64,000 nt of DNA. It comes from JBHJGM01 sp050331815. GTDB lineage: Bacteria > Verrucomicrobiota > Verrucomicrobiia > Opitutales > JBHJGM01. A program made the translations under genes and the position numbers. The DNA is taken from positions 124,001 to 188,000 of the forward strand of contig JBHJGM010000003.1 of the NCBI GenBank assembly GCA_050331815.1. The letters are read 5' to 3'. Position 1 is the first letter of the stretch, and every line of letters starts with the position of its first letter. The notes under the pieces were generated by a model, which was not told where the DNA came from, did not search any database, and was given only the letters and a program-made list of their open reading frames with translations. Of the stretch, positions 51,505 through 60,072 are shown one piece after another.

Positions 51505-52302
51505 TTACTGCAGGCCCGGAGCCACCTGCACGACCGGGATGGTCAGCGTGTAAGCTTCGCCGTCGGGGGTCGGGGGCATCTTCGCGCGCGTAACCGCCTG
51601 GGTCGCCGCACGGTCAAAGGCGACATCGCCACTGGAGCGGCTCACGAACACGTTCGCCTGCTGCCCGTTCGGGGCGAGGCTGAAAGTCACTTCGGCTTCC
51701 AGGCGGTCGGAGCCGCTGGCCAGTTGCTGGCGAGACCACTGCACTTGCACGCTTGCCTGAACCGCGCTTTGGAAACGCGCCAACTGGCCGGCCGAGACCA
51801 TCGGCGTGCTGGGCGATGACGTCTGACGGGTGCTCGTCAGCCGTCGTTCCATGTCCTGGGTCATCGAGCGAATGCTCTGGCTCAGCTGCGGAACGGGCGG
51901 TGCCGGAGCGGGGGCTGGCGCCGGTTGCGCGCGTCGGGGTGTCGGTGCGTAGCGATCCGGGTCGTACTGCACGCGTTTGACCGTAGTTTCGCGGGCTGGC
52001 ACCGGAGCTGGTGTCGGCTCTATCAGGCGTGGTTGTACAGCGGGCGGTTCGCGCCTGGGCTCGATGGGCGGGGCCGGTTCGGGCAAAGGTTGAGCTCGTG
52101 CGGGCATGGGCACGATCGGCTGAGGCTCTGGCAGCGCGGTGGGCTCGCGGGCATCGGCGGTTGCCACCATTTCAAAAACAAAAGGCTCCGGTTCTTCGGG
52201 AATCAGCCAGCCAGCCAAGGCCGTCAGGCCAACGGCGCTGAAGACAGCACCATGGATGCTGGCCGAAATTATCCAGGCGCGTTTGGAGTCCTGCTGATGC
52301 AT
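51505..52302 (-). CDS. TonB/TolA-like energy transducer
   Basis: The 265-residue protein has an N-terminal membrane helix (IISASIHGAVFSAVGLTALAG, about residues 10-30), a Pro/Ala/Arg-rich periplasmic spacer (about 45-135), and a TonB/TolA C-terminal domain with LEAEVTFSLAPNGQQANVFV and FDRAATQAVTRAKMPPTPDG. The last segment is typical of TolA/TonB_2 domains. It follows TolR- and TolQ-like genes on the same strand with 107 nt between it and ExbD/TolR. No tolB or pal gene follows, so a Ton role serving the adjacent receptor is as likely as a Tol role. Confidence 0.85.
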   Translation of the reverse strand: MHQQDSKRAWIISASIHGAVFSAVGLTALAGWLIPEEPEPFVFEMVATADAREPTALPEPQPIVPMPARAQPLPEPAPPIEPRREPPAVQPRLIEPTPAPVPARETTVKRVQYDPDRYAPTPRRAQPAPAPAPAPPVPQLSQSIRSMTQDMERRLTSTRQTSSPSTPMVSAGQLARFQSAVQASVQVQWSRQQLASGSDRLEAEVTFSLAPNGQQANVFVSRSSGDVAFDRAATQAVTRAKMPPTPDGEAYTLTIPVVQVAPGLQ

Positions 52303-52409
52303 TAAGTGTGCATGCCTTTTTCTAAGTATATCCCTTTAGCGAACTTGAATACACGAAATATCGGGCGAGTGTGCAAAAACATAGCAGGATTTTGGACGTC
52401 CGCTGCTAA

Positions 52410-52826
52410 TTAGCGCACGCGGGTTTCCAGCGACACGCGTTTAAGTTTGTGCTTCTTGACCAGGTCCAAAACGTCGACCAGCCGCTGAACGGTCTGTTCC
52501 CGATCGGCCCGGATGGAGAGAATGGGGGGCTCGGGCAGCACCGCCAGCGCGGCCAGTTCCTCGTCGAGGCGCTCCAGTTCTATGGCCTGAGCGCCCCAGT
52601 AAACCACGCCCGCCGCGTCGATGCTCACCTCCTGCACGGCCTCTTCTCGGGTCGAGGGCGTCGGATCGACCGCTTCCTCGGGCAGGTTCACCGCGATACT
52701 TTGCTCCAGCAGCGGGGCGGTAATCATGAAGATAATGAGCAACGCGAACGCGAGGTCGATCAGTGGGGTGACGTTGATCTCACTAAGCGCCGAAAGCGGT
52801 TCGCGTCTGCGGAAGGTGCGGGCCAT
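52410..52826 (-). CDS. ExbD/TolR family protein
   Basis: The 138-residue protein has a short basic N-terminus and ALSEINVTPLIDLAFALLIIF with the proton-carrying Asp at about residue 23, followed by a periplasmic domain containing LSIRADREQTVQRLVDVLDL. NVTPLIDLAFALLIIFMITAP is close to TolR. It lies 17 nt after the TolQ-like gene. Confidence 0.93.
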   Translation of the reverse strand: MARTFRRREPLSALSEINVTPLIDLAFALLIIFMITAPLLEQSIAVNLPEEAVDPTPSTREEAVQEVSIDAAGVVYWGAQAIELERLDEELAALAVLPEPPILSIRADREQTVQRLVDVLDLVKKHKLKRVSLETRVR

Positions 52827-52843
52827 GACCTAGGAAGGAAAAG

Positions 52844-53572
52844 TCATTCGGCGACTTCCGTTCGCGAGCCGAAGCGCATGTCCAGTTCGATGCGGTCAGC
52901 CAGTGAGGAGGCGAAGTTTTCCAGCTCGGTGATCCGGATTTTCACCTGGGTGAGCAGGTAGTTGTAGCCAAACACGGAGGGGATCGCCACAACCAGCCCC
53001 GCTACGGTGGTCAACAGCGCGCCGGATACGCCCGGGGCCAGTGCCTGCAGACTCGCCGAACTTTGCAGGGCCACCGAGCCAAAGGCGTCCATCACGCCCC
53101 AGACCGTCCCCAACAGCCCCAGAAAAGGTGCGCCGCTGACGATCGACGCCAGCCAGACCATGTTGCCTTCGTAGCGGATGGTCTGTTCGGCTACCGCGCG
53201 CTGCAGGGCGTTTTCCACGTGGCCCACGCAAGCCTGCAGCCCCTCCACGGTGACGTCTGCCTGGTAGCGGTGGAAGGCCTCGAGCGCTTCCGTTGTCAGC
53301 AACGCGTACGGTCCGCTGCCAAGTGGAGAGTCCGCCGTCGGGTCGATTTGGGTGAGGTCCTCGGCTTGTTTCAGGCGGCTTTCAAAGCGGCCATTCATGC
53401 CGGAGAGCCGCCGCAGGTCCAGAAACTTACCGACCATAACCGTCCAGGCGAGCATGCTGAACATAAATAGCAAGACCACGATCGCCTTGCCCGCCAGGTT
53501 GGACTGGCCGAAGTAGGTAAATAAGCCGGGCTCCCCGGCGGCGATCAATCCAAAGGTAACTTCCTCAAACAT
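52844..53572 (-). CDS. MotA/TolQ/ExbB proton channel family protein (TolQ-like)
   Basis: The 242-residue protein has helix 1 in KAIVVLLFMFSMLAWTVMVG (about residues 29-48), then a cytosolic domain, then SGAPFLGLLGTVWGVMDAFG and ALLTTVAGLVVAIPSVFGYN. The N-terminal arrangement and SMLAWTVMV are closer to TolQ than to the other two ExbB proteins in the window. It is the first gene of the leftward set TolQ-TolR-TolA/TonB. Confidence 0.92.
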   Translation of the reverse strand: MFEEVTFGLIAAGEPGLFTYFGQSNLAGKAIVVLLFMFSMLAWTVMVGKFLDLRRLSGMNGRFESRLKQAEDLTQIDPTADSPLGSGPYALLTTEALEAFHRYQADVTVEGLQACVGHVENALQRAVAEQTIRYEGNMVWLASIVSGAPFLGLLGTVWGVMDAFGSVALQSSASLQALAPGVSGALLTTVAGLVVAIPSVFGYNYLLTQVKIRITELENFASSLADRIELDMRFGSRTEVAE

Positions 53573-53723
53573 GCCCTCAATGGCTCCTGAGCACCATTCA
53601 ATCCCCCGGTGCGCCGGACCTTTTCATGATTACGCGTTTCGATGGCCTTCCGGCAAGACCTGAGAGGGCTCCGGGCGGCAATTTGTCCGGAACCTGTCGC
53701 GGGCTTGCCGGAACTAAGGTTCG

Positions 53724-54425
53724 ATGAAACGACGACGCTGGATAACGCTGGGACTGGCAGGTGCCTTTTCGGGCGCTTTGTTTGTTTGGGGATGTACGTC
53801 CATGGGAGAAACCTACGAAACACCGACTTATACCTCACTTCAGGTTGAGGACGCATTCGAAGTGCGTGAATACGCGCCCATGCTCGTGGCCGAGGTGACC
53901 GTCGCCGGTGACAAAAAAACATCGCGCGGCGATGCCTTCCGCATCCTCGCGGCGTTCATCTTTGGTGAAAATGTGCCGGCTGAATCCATTGAGATGACCG
54001 CCCCGGTTACTCAGGAGCCGGCTAAAATCGAAATGACGGCACCGGTCACCCAGGAGCCCGCCTCCGCCGGAGAAGCTGGCGAGGAACGCTGGGTCGTGGC
54101 TTTCATCATGCCCTCCGAATACACGATGGAGACCCTTCCTAAGCCCACCGATGAGCGCATTCGCATTCGCATGACCGAACCCCGGCGCTATGCCGCCGTG
54201 CGCTTTTCCGGCCTGCATACCGACGGCAATCTGGAAAAGAACCGGGTCAAGCTGGTGGACTGGATGGCGGCGCAGGACCTCGAGCCCATCGGTGAACCCG
54301 TCTACGCCTATTACGACTCGCCGTTTACCCTGCCGGCCTTGCGCCGCAACGAGGTGCTCATCCCGCTGGCCCTGCCGCAACCAGAGGTGAGCGAAGGTGA
54401 AGTCTCCACCGATCGCACCTTGTAG
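53724..54425 (+). CDS. SOUL heme-binding family lipoprotein
   Basis: The 233-residue protein has a membrane-export signal ending in a lipobox-like WGC (Cys at about residue 24) and a SOUL domain: YTSLQVEDAFEVREYAPMLV at the start and GEPVYAYYDSPFTLPALRRN near the end. The family motif IEMTAPVTQEPA occurs twice in direct succession (about residues 91-115); the two DNA copies differ at synonymous sites, so the duplication is old and kept at protein level. SOUL proteins bind heme in some cases. A lipid-anchored periplasmic role is inferred. Confidence 0.88.
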   Translation: MKRRRWITLGLAGAFSGALFVWGCTSMGETYETPTYTSLQVEDAFEVREYAPMLVAEVTVAGDKKTSRGDAFRILAAFIFGENVPAESIEMTAPVTQEPAKIEMTAPVTQEPASAGEAGEERWVVAFIMPSEYTMETLPKPTDERIRIRMTEPRRYAAVRFSGLHTDGNLEKNRVKLVDWMAAQDLEPIGEPVYAYYDSPFTLPALRRNEVLIPLALPQPEVSEGEVSTDRTL

Positions 54426-54512
54426 GACAATCGCGCGGCGGAGGTTTTTGCTTTGCGCGAGCGGGACCGGGCGCTTACACAAAAGCGCTTTTCGTAACCG
54501 TACCGCCCGCCC

Positions 54513-55625
54513 ATGGACTACAAGAAAGAGACTCTCGCCGAAATCGCCCAGAAACAAAGCACCATCGGCTCGAAGCATGCGCTCGTGGGCGTGGATGGCT
54601 TTGTCGACCGTATCTTCACACCTGTAAAATCCCGGCACGGGCGGGGCGACGCGTTCGACCCCTTTCTTTCGCTGCAAGACCTGGGCGAGCGGGTCACGGC
54701 TGCCGCCGGTAAAAGCACCAATATCGAGTTTTACCCAAAGATCGAAAAGCTCGGTGGTAACGGCCCGATCATGGCCTACGCGCTGGTGGCCGCCGGGGCG
54801 AAGGTTCGATACGTTGGGGCGTTAGGGAAGGACAGCATCGAGCCGGTGTTTGAGGATCTCGCCCGCAAGACAAACGCGATCTCGGTCTGTGACCCGGGCA
54901 TCTCGATGATGGCCGAGTGCGATGACGGTAAGGTCATCTTTGGGAACACCTCACCCCTGGACGAACTGACCTACGAGGCGATTGTGGGCAAGATGGGCGA
55001 AGGCGAGTTCTTTGATGCCATGAGCCGCGCGCACCTGGTCGGGCTGGTCAACTGGACCATGATCCCCGACATGACCAACATCCTCAACGCCATCGTGGAA
55101 CGCGTGCTGCCCAACCTGAGCACGCTCGAGGAACGCATTTTCTTTTTCGACCTCTGCGATCCGGCCAAGCGCAGCGAGGGCGATCTGCTGGGCCTGCTCA
55201 ACACCCTCAAGCGCTTCCAGAATTACGGGCGAGCCATTCTCGGGCTCAATCTCAGCGAAGCCGAGCAGGTCTGGCACGTCCTCGGGCATATGGCGGTACC
55301 GCCGACCGAGGACGGCCTCAAGGAAATGGCCAGCACCATCCGCCAGGATTTAAATCTATCCTGCATCGTGATCCACCCGGTCGAATCCGCCGCCTGCGCG
55401 ACCCGCGACGATACCTGGTGGGTGCAGGGGCCCTTTACCGAAAAGCCCAAAATCACCACCGGCGCGGGCGACCACTTCAACGCCGGTTTCCTGACCGGAC
55501 AACTGCTCGGGCTGACGCCCCCGGCCTGCCTGACCCTGGCTGTCACCTTCTCCGGTCATTACGTGCGCACGGCCAAAAGCCCCAGCCTTAACGACGCGAC
55601 CTCATTCATCCACGGCTGGTCCTGA
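54513..55625 (+). CDS. PfkB-family carbohydrate/nucleoside kinase
   Basis: The 370-residue cytosolic protein has the ribokinase-like fold: ALVGVDGFVDRIFTPV near residue 22, KLGGNGPIMAYALVAAGAKV (about 76-95) as substrate loop, YVGALGKD, and the ATP-site signature TTGAGDHFNAGF near residues 310-321 with the catalytic Asp. Extra segments between the core strands make it longer than ribokinase (about 310). Substrate is unknown; a sugar or nucleoside is expected. It precedes tmk by 27 nt. Confidence 0.88.
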   Translation: MDYKKETLAEIAQKQSTIGSKHALVGVDGFVDRIFTPVKSRHGRGDAFDPFLSLQDLGERVTAAAGKSTNIEFYPKIEKLGGNGPIMAYALVAAGAKVRYVGALGKDSIEPVFEDLARKTNAISVCDPGISMMAECDDGKVIFGNTSPLDELTYEAIVGKMGEGEFFDAMSRAHLVGLVNWTMIPDMTNILNAIVERVLPNLSTLEERIFFFDLCDPAKRSEGDLLGLLNTLKRFQNYGRAILGLNLSEAEQVWHVLGHMAVPPTEDGLKEMASTIRQDLNLSCIVIHPVESAACATRDDTWWVQGPFTEKPKITTGAGDHFNAGFLTGQLLGLTPPACLTLAVTFSGHYVRTAKSPSLNDATSFIHGWS

Positions 55626-55652
55626 AGAGTCACCGTCCCTTGCGCCCCGCGC

Positions 55653-56255
55653 ATGTTCATCACCCTTGAAGGCCCCGAAGGCTCCGGCAAATCCACGCAA
55701 CTGGAACGGCTCCAGGCGCGCCTCGAAAAAGAGGGTCGCGCGGTGGTTGCCTTGCGTGAGCCCGGCGGAACAAAATTGGGCGAGCTCATTCGCACGCTGC
55801 TTAAAAACGAGGCGATGGTGCCCGAGGCCGAGCTGCTGCTCTTCGCCGCCAGCCGCGCACAGCTGGTCCGCGAGCTGATTCAGCCGGCGTTGCAAGCCGG
55901 TAAAGTTGTGCTGTGCGATCGTTTTCTGGATTCGACCACCGTCTACCAGGGTGCGGCCCGCTCGCTAAATGCGGAGGCGGTCGCTCAGGTCAACGCGCTG
56001 GCGGTCGGCGGCTGCCGACCGGATTTGACCTTCGTCCTCGATCTGCCAGTGAGCATCTCCTTTGAGCGTATCGAGGCCCGTGGGACGCTGGATCGTTTCG
56101 AGCAGGCGGGTTGTGATTTCCATGCTGCCGTGCGCGCAGGCTACCAGCGCCTGGCCGAGGCAACGCCCGATCGCGTGCGTCTGCTTGACGCCCTGCAGCC
56201 TCTCGGCACGCTGGAAGCAGCCATTTGGGAAATCGTCCGTGAGCACCTTGACTGA
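55653..56255 (+). CDS. tmk: Thymidylate kinase
   Basis: The enzyme phosphorylates dTMP to dTDP in DNA precursor synthesis. The 200 residues contain the P-loop LEGPEGSGKST at residues 5-15, the substrate-binding LREPGGTKLGELIR, the DRFLDSTTVYQGAARSL region with the DR(Y/F)xxS motif, and DLTFVLDLPV. It overlaps the delta-prime gene holB by 17 nt, the common bacterial pairing. Confidence 0.97.
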   Translation: MFITLEGPEGSGKSTQLERLQARLEKEGRAVVALREPGGTKLGELIRTLLKNEAMVPEAELLLFAASRAQLVRELIQPALQAGKVVLCDRFLDSTTVYQGAARSLNAEAVAQVNALAVGGCRPDLTFVLDLPVSISFERIEARGTLDRFEQAGCDFHAAVRAGYQRLAEATPDRVRLLDALQPLGTLEAAIWEIVREHLD

Positions 56256-57180
56256 ACGCATAGAGGGTACCGCCGCCTTTCAGGTTTTGCGGCGCTCGGT
56301 GGAGCAAAACCGGCTGGCCCACGGCATTCTCCTGCACGGCGAAAGCATCACTGGACTCGAGGAAGCCTGCCTGACGCTGGCGGCTAAACTTCTTGAGGTC
56401 GACGACCCCGAGCGCGTGCCGTTGCACCCGGATTTTTTCACCCTGCGCCCGGCCAACAAAATGCGCCGCATCAGCGTGGAGGCCACGCGTGATCTGATTC
56501 ATTCGCTCAACCAGACCGCCAATCAGGGTCCGCGCAAGGTGGGGGTCGTTCACGACGCCGATCGCATGCGCCGCGAATCGGCTAACGCTTTTCTCAAGAC
56601 CCTCGAAGAACCTCCGGGGCAGACCACGCTCTTCTTGCTGACGACACGCCCTTATGACTTGCTGCCGACGATCCGCAGCCGCTGCCTGATGTTTCGTTTA
56701 CCCGCCGAACTTGAGCGCATCGCCGACGAAGCCTGGCAGCAACTGCTGCAGGGCTACGGCGACTGGATTGTGCGCCTGAGCGATCCGGATCGCGGTGCCC
56801 GCGAAAAAACCCCGCAGATCATTGAGGCCTACGGCTTTGTTACGCGCTTCGGGGTCATCCTTGAGCAACTGACCGCAGCGGCGTGGGAGGTACAGAAAAA
56901 GCGACTGCCCGAGGACATCGACGACGCGCAGAAGGCCGCCATCGAGGCAGGGCTTTCCAAGGGCATTCGTAATCAACTGCTCACCGAAATCGAAAACGCA
57001 ACGCGTTCGGCGGCGCTCCAAGACCTCGAACCGGAAAACGCCGAGGCCACTGCGCGCAAGCTCTCCAGGGTGGTCGAAGAACTTGAGGGCGTCGCGCGTC
57101 TGCTTGAACTAAACCTCAACGCGCAGGCGGCGCTGGAGCATTTCCTGCTGCGCTCGGTCAAAATTTGGGCCGGCGCCTGA
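56239..57180 (+). CDS. holB: DNA polymerase III delta-prime subunit
   Basis: Delta-prime is a fixed part of the clamp loader. GTG 56239 is chosen; the frame is open upstream inside tmk but only this start fits. The 313 residues begin RIEGTAAFQVLRRSVEQNRL, then a degenerate Walker A (LHGESITGLEEA) as expected for a subunit that does not hydrolyse ATP, NAFLKTLEEPPGQTTLFLLT, and the arginine-finger SRC motif in TIRSRCLMFRL. The four-cysteine zinc module of E. coli delta-prime is absent. Coupled to tmk. Confidence 0.9.
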   Translation: MSTLTERIEGTAAFQVLRRSVEQNRLAHGILLHGESITGLEEACLTLAAKLLEVDDPERVPLHPDFFTLRPANKMRRISVEATRDLIHSLNQTANQGPRKVGVVHDADRMRRESANAFLKTLEEPPGQTTLFLLTTRPYDLLPTIRSRCLMFRLPAELERIADEAWQQLLQGYGDWIVRLSDPDRGAREKTPQIIEAYGFVTRFGVILEQLTAAAWEVQKKRLPEDIDDAQKAAIEAGLSKGIRNQLLTEIENATRSAALQDLEPENAEATARKLSRVVEELEGVARLLELNLNAQAALEHFLLRSVKIWAGA

Positions 57181-57194
57181 TTTGCGACCTCGGC

Positions 57195-58043
57195 TCAGAC
57201 TTCAGCAGGCGCACCCAGGCTACGGATGAAAGCGAGGCTTTTGTCCAGAGTCTCAAGCGTGTCGACATCGCTGGGCGGGATCAGCTCGATTTCCATGACC
57301 AGCCGGTCCGGGTCTGGTGCCTTTTCGGCAAAAATTCGATAGGCCAGTTCCAGGTTGGCGTGACCTGCTCCCAGGGCGACCGGTCCAACCTCGAAATGCA
57401 AGGGCCGGGCCTCTGGCACGGGACGCACCACATGGTCCTTGAAGTGCGTGCCTACCGTGAAGGGCGCACCAACTTCGTAAGCCAGCTCCGGACGCTCGCC
57501 GGTGAGGAAGCAATTGCCGGTGTCGAAGAAAATCCCCAGATGCGGCACCTCCTGGCAGAGCGCGGCCAGGTCCGACACATAGTAATCGGCGTGGTTCTCG
57601 ATGCCGATGTTCATGTCCAGGGAGTGCAGGCCGGCGGCCAGGGGCGTCAGCACGGTGCGCAGACGCTCCATCTGAAAATCCAGCGAAGGCGCTTCCATGA
57701 AGCGGTGATACGGCCCGGCAACCGTTACGAAGAGCGGCGAACGACAAAAGTCTTTCCACTTTTCGGCCTGCTCCAGGAGTTTCTCAACGCCTCGCAATAA
57801 TTCGTCGCGGGTGTCGGCGAAGTAGTCGCCGGGCCGTCCGTGCGGGGACAGGAAGATGTTGTTATCAATCAGGAACTGGCCGACCGCCTCGCGCTTCGCC
57901 GAGTGCATTTTCTCCAGCGCGCTAAAACTCGTACCAGTGGATTCAAGCCCGTACTTCTGCAAAAATTTCAGGCGCGCCCAGAAGGGGTCCTTGTCCAGTT
58001 TCAAATAGTCTCCGGGCCAGACGCCCGCGTATCCCCAGTGCAT
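57195..58043 (-). CDS. Sugar phosphate isomerase/epimerase family TIM barrel, copy 1
   Basis: The 282-residue protein is an AP-endonuclease-family-2-type TIM barrel with no export signal. Metal ligands typical of the family are seen in GIENHADYYV (Glu), LGIFFDTGNCFLTGE (Asp), VGTHFKDHVV (His) and RLVMEIELIPP (Glu). The exact reaction is unknown; related proteins isomerise keto-sugars or inositol derivatives. It is the last gene of the leftward IclR-Gfo/Idh-isomerase operon and starts 33 nt after the next TIM-barrel gene's stop. Confidence 0.8.
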   Translation of the reverse strand: MHWGYAGVWPGDYLKLDKDPFWARLKFLQKYGLESTGTSFSALEKMHSAKREAVGQFLIDNNIFLSPHGRPGDYFADTRDELLRGVEKLLEQAEKWKDFCRSPLFVTVAGPYHRFMEAPSLDFQMERLRTVLTPLAAGLHSLDMNIGIENHADYYVSDLAALCQEVPHLGIFFDTGNCFLTGERPELAYEVGAPFTVGTHFKDHVVRPVPEARPLHFEVGPVALGAGHANLELAYRIFAEKAPDPDRLVMEIELIPPSDVDTLETLDKSLAFIRSLGAPAEV

Positions 58044-58076
58044 GCGAAGATTGGTTAAGTTTGGTTGTGGCTGCGT

Positions 58077-58907
58077 TCAGCTGGTGGGTGGAAAGTATTC
58101 TGCAATTTTGTCATGGAGCCGCCGGGCGCTGTCGACGATGTCAAACTCGGCCTTCTTGCCTCCGAGGTACTCGATGGAAAAGAGCCCTTCGTAGCCAGTG
58201 TCCCGCAGCGTGCCGAGCACCCAGTCGAAGTCGACTTCGCCTTCGCCAAAGGGCGCTTGCAGCTTGCCCTTGGCGGCGTCGCGCAGGTGGGCGTGCCCGG
58301 CGTTTTTCATAATCCAGGTAGTGTCGCGGATATCCATGCCCTGCATCACAAAATGGGTTGGGTCGTAGACCACCGGCAGATCCGGCATTACTTCGAGCAC
58401 GCGTCGCGCCTGCGCTTCGGACTCAAAGGGCGAGTTCACGTGTAACTCCAAGCAGAAAGTCACGCCTTTCGCCTGACCTGCCTCGATCTGCTCGGTCAGC
58501 GTTGCCACGCAGTCCTCCAGCACGGTTTCCCAGGGCCGCGAGTTATCCTGGCTCTTCGGCTGCAAGGCGGCCACAGTTACCCCGTAATGCTTCATGAAAC
58601 GCAGCAGTGCATCGGTTTCGCGCTGGCGTGTCTCGTTGTGGGCGTCAGTGCGCTCCCACAACTGGGGCCCCACGCCGGTGTTCATGGCCACGGGCTTGAG
58701 GCCAGCCGGGCCCAGCAGCGCATCGACGCCGGCCACCGTCTGCTCAAAATCCGCAGCCAAGTCGCTCGTATTGACGTGCGCCCAGCCGTCGATCACCAGC
58801 AGGTCGATCTGCTGGAAACCGCCATTCTGGAGCGCGGTTACAGCGTCCGGCAAGTCGAAGCCGCAGCGCACGGAACTGGAACAGGCGATTCGGTTGGGAA
58901 AGGGCAT
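58077..58907 (-). CDS. Sugar phosphate isomerase/epimerase family TIM barrel, copy 2
   Basis: ATG 58907 is chosen because the upstream part of the open frame has no similarity and runs into the next gene. The 276 residues contain FCLELHVNSPFES (Glu), LPVVYDPTHFVMQG (Asp), MKNAGHAHLRDA (His) and GLFSIEYLGG (Glu), the four metal ligands of this family. It belongs to the same operon as the Gfo/Idh oxidoreductase and probably works on the product of that enzyme. Not a close paralog of copy 1. Confidence 0.82.
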   Translation of the reverse strand: MPFPNRIACSSSVRCGFDLPDAVTALQNGGFQQIDLLVIDGWAHVNTSDLAADFEQTVAGVDALLGPAGLKPVAMNTGVGPQLWERTDAHNETRQRETDALLRFMKHYGVTVAALQPKSQDNSRPWETVLEDCVATLTEQIEAGQAKGVTFCLELHVNSPFESEAQARRVLEVMPDLPVVYDPTHFVMQGMDIRDTTWIMKNAGHAHLRDAAKGKLQAPFGEGEVDFDWVLGTLRDTGYEGLFSIEYLGGKKAEFDIVDSARRLHDKIAEYFPPTS

Positions 58908-58939
58908 GGCAACAGTTGGTTGAGTTTGGCAAGTGGAGT

Positions 58940-60064
58940 CTAAAAGGCGTTGTCCGCAATCATCAGGTCCAGTGGAAAGGCGTCCTGCTCCAAGGGCAGG
59001 TAGACTTTGCGGCGCAACCGGGCCGACTCGTAAAAGGCCATGACCAGCTCGTGCGTCTTGAGGGCGTTTTCGCCGGAAAGCGGGTGGGGGGCGCCTTCGC
59101 GAATCATCTTGGCAAAGGGGCCGTAGCACTCCGGTCGGCCCAGACCGCGTACTGCAGCGATGCCCATCGAGGCTTCCACCTCGATCGGTTGCCAGCCCGC
59201 CGCCTGATCGTTGAGCAGGTACAGCGCGGGCTCGGTCAGTCCGCGCTCATAGCCTTTGTCACCTAAGCGCTTGAGCACACCCCTGGTGCCGTGCACCTCG
59301 ATGTGATTGTAACCATGGCGCTTGCCATCCCAAAACGAGCCGGTTTGCAGCGTCGCACGGACCTCGCCATCGAACTCCACCAGCGCCATGCCGCCAGTTT
59401 CCACGTTGTGGCCAAAGCGGGTGCCCTCAGCCTTGTGCGCGGCGTGACCTTCAGCGGCGCGTTTTCGAAATTCGTCCAGGTCGCGGTAGACCTGCCCAAA
59501 GACCCACTTGGCGGGGCGATCGCCCAGCAGGTGGCGGATAGTATCTAGCAGGTGTGTGGCGTCGCTCAAGATGTCGCCAGGCGTCGAGGCGACGATGTAC
59601 TCGGGCTCGCCGATCACACCGGCCTCGATCAACTCGCGAAACTTCAGAAAGGTAGGCAGCATGCGCCGCTGATGATTGACCACCAGCGCAACGTCGTTCT
59701 CTTGACAGGCTTTGATGGCGGATTTGGCTTCGCCGTAGTTCACAGTGAACGGTTTTTCGGCGTAGATACCTTTGACCGATTCCACCCGTGCCAGCTTTTC
59801 GATCAGCATCCCCCGTGGCACCGCGCCCGTGGCAATCGCGACCACCTCCGGCTGCTCGGCGGCGAGCATCTGGTCGAGGTCGGTGTAGAGCTTGGCCTCC
59901 GGAAAGCTCTGGCCAAAGGCCTGCAAGGCGGCTTCATCCAGGTCGCAGCCCGCGCACAAAGTGTATTCATCTTTCAAATACGTGGCACCTTGGGCATGGT
60001 TCTTGCCAGGGGCTCCACAGCCAAGGACGGCGTAGCGGAAGGGTTTCGATAGCGTAGTTGTCAT
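58940..60064 (-). CDS. Gfo/Idh/MocA-family oxidoreductase
   Basis: The 374-residue NAD(P)-dependent dehydrogenase has the Rossmann start YAVLGCGAPGKNHAQGATYL, EVVAIATGAVPRGMLIEKL, and the catalytic-domain motif GIYAEKPFTVNYGEAKS with the conserved EKP Lys. The C-terminal half is the alpha/beta domain with NHQRRMLPTFLKF. Members act on sugars, inositol or their derivatives. Order with an IclR regulator and two sugar isomerases points to a catabolic pathway for a modified sugar. Confidence 0.9.
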   Translation of the reverse strand: MTTTLSKPFRYAVLGCGAPGKNHAQGATYLKDEYTLCAGCDLDEAALQAFGQSFPEAKLYTDLDQMLAAEQPEVVAIATGAVPRGMLIEKLARVESVKGIYAEKPFTVNYGEAKSAIKACQENDVALVVNHQRRMLPTFLKFRELIEAGVIGEPEYIVASTPGDILSDATHLLDTIRHLLGDRPAKWVFGQVYRDLDEFRKRAAEGHAAHKAEGTRFGHNVETGGMALVEFDGEVRATLQTGSFWDGKRHGYNHIEVHGTRGVLKRLGDKGYERGLTEPALYLLNDQAAGWQPIEVEASMGIAAVRGLGRPECYGPFAKMIREGAPHPLSGENALKTHELVMAFYESARLRRKVYLPLEQDAFPLDLMIADNAF

Positions 60065-60072
60065 AAGCTTCT

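Noticed and set aside
54477..54493. AAAAGCGCTTTT palindrome before the PfkB gene
   Set aside because: Only 12 bp and no clear terminator or operator context.
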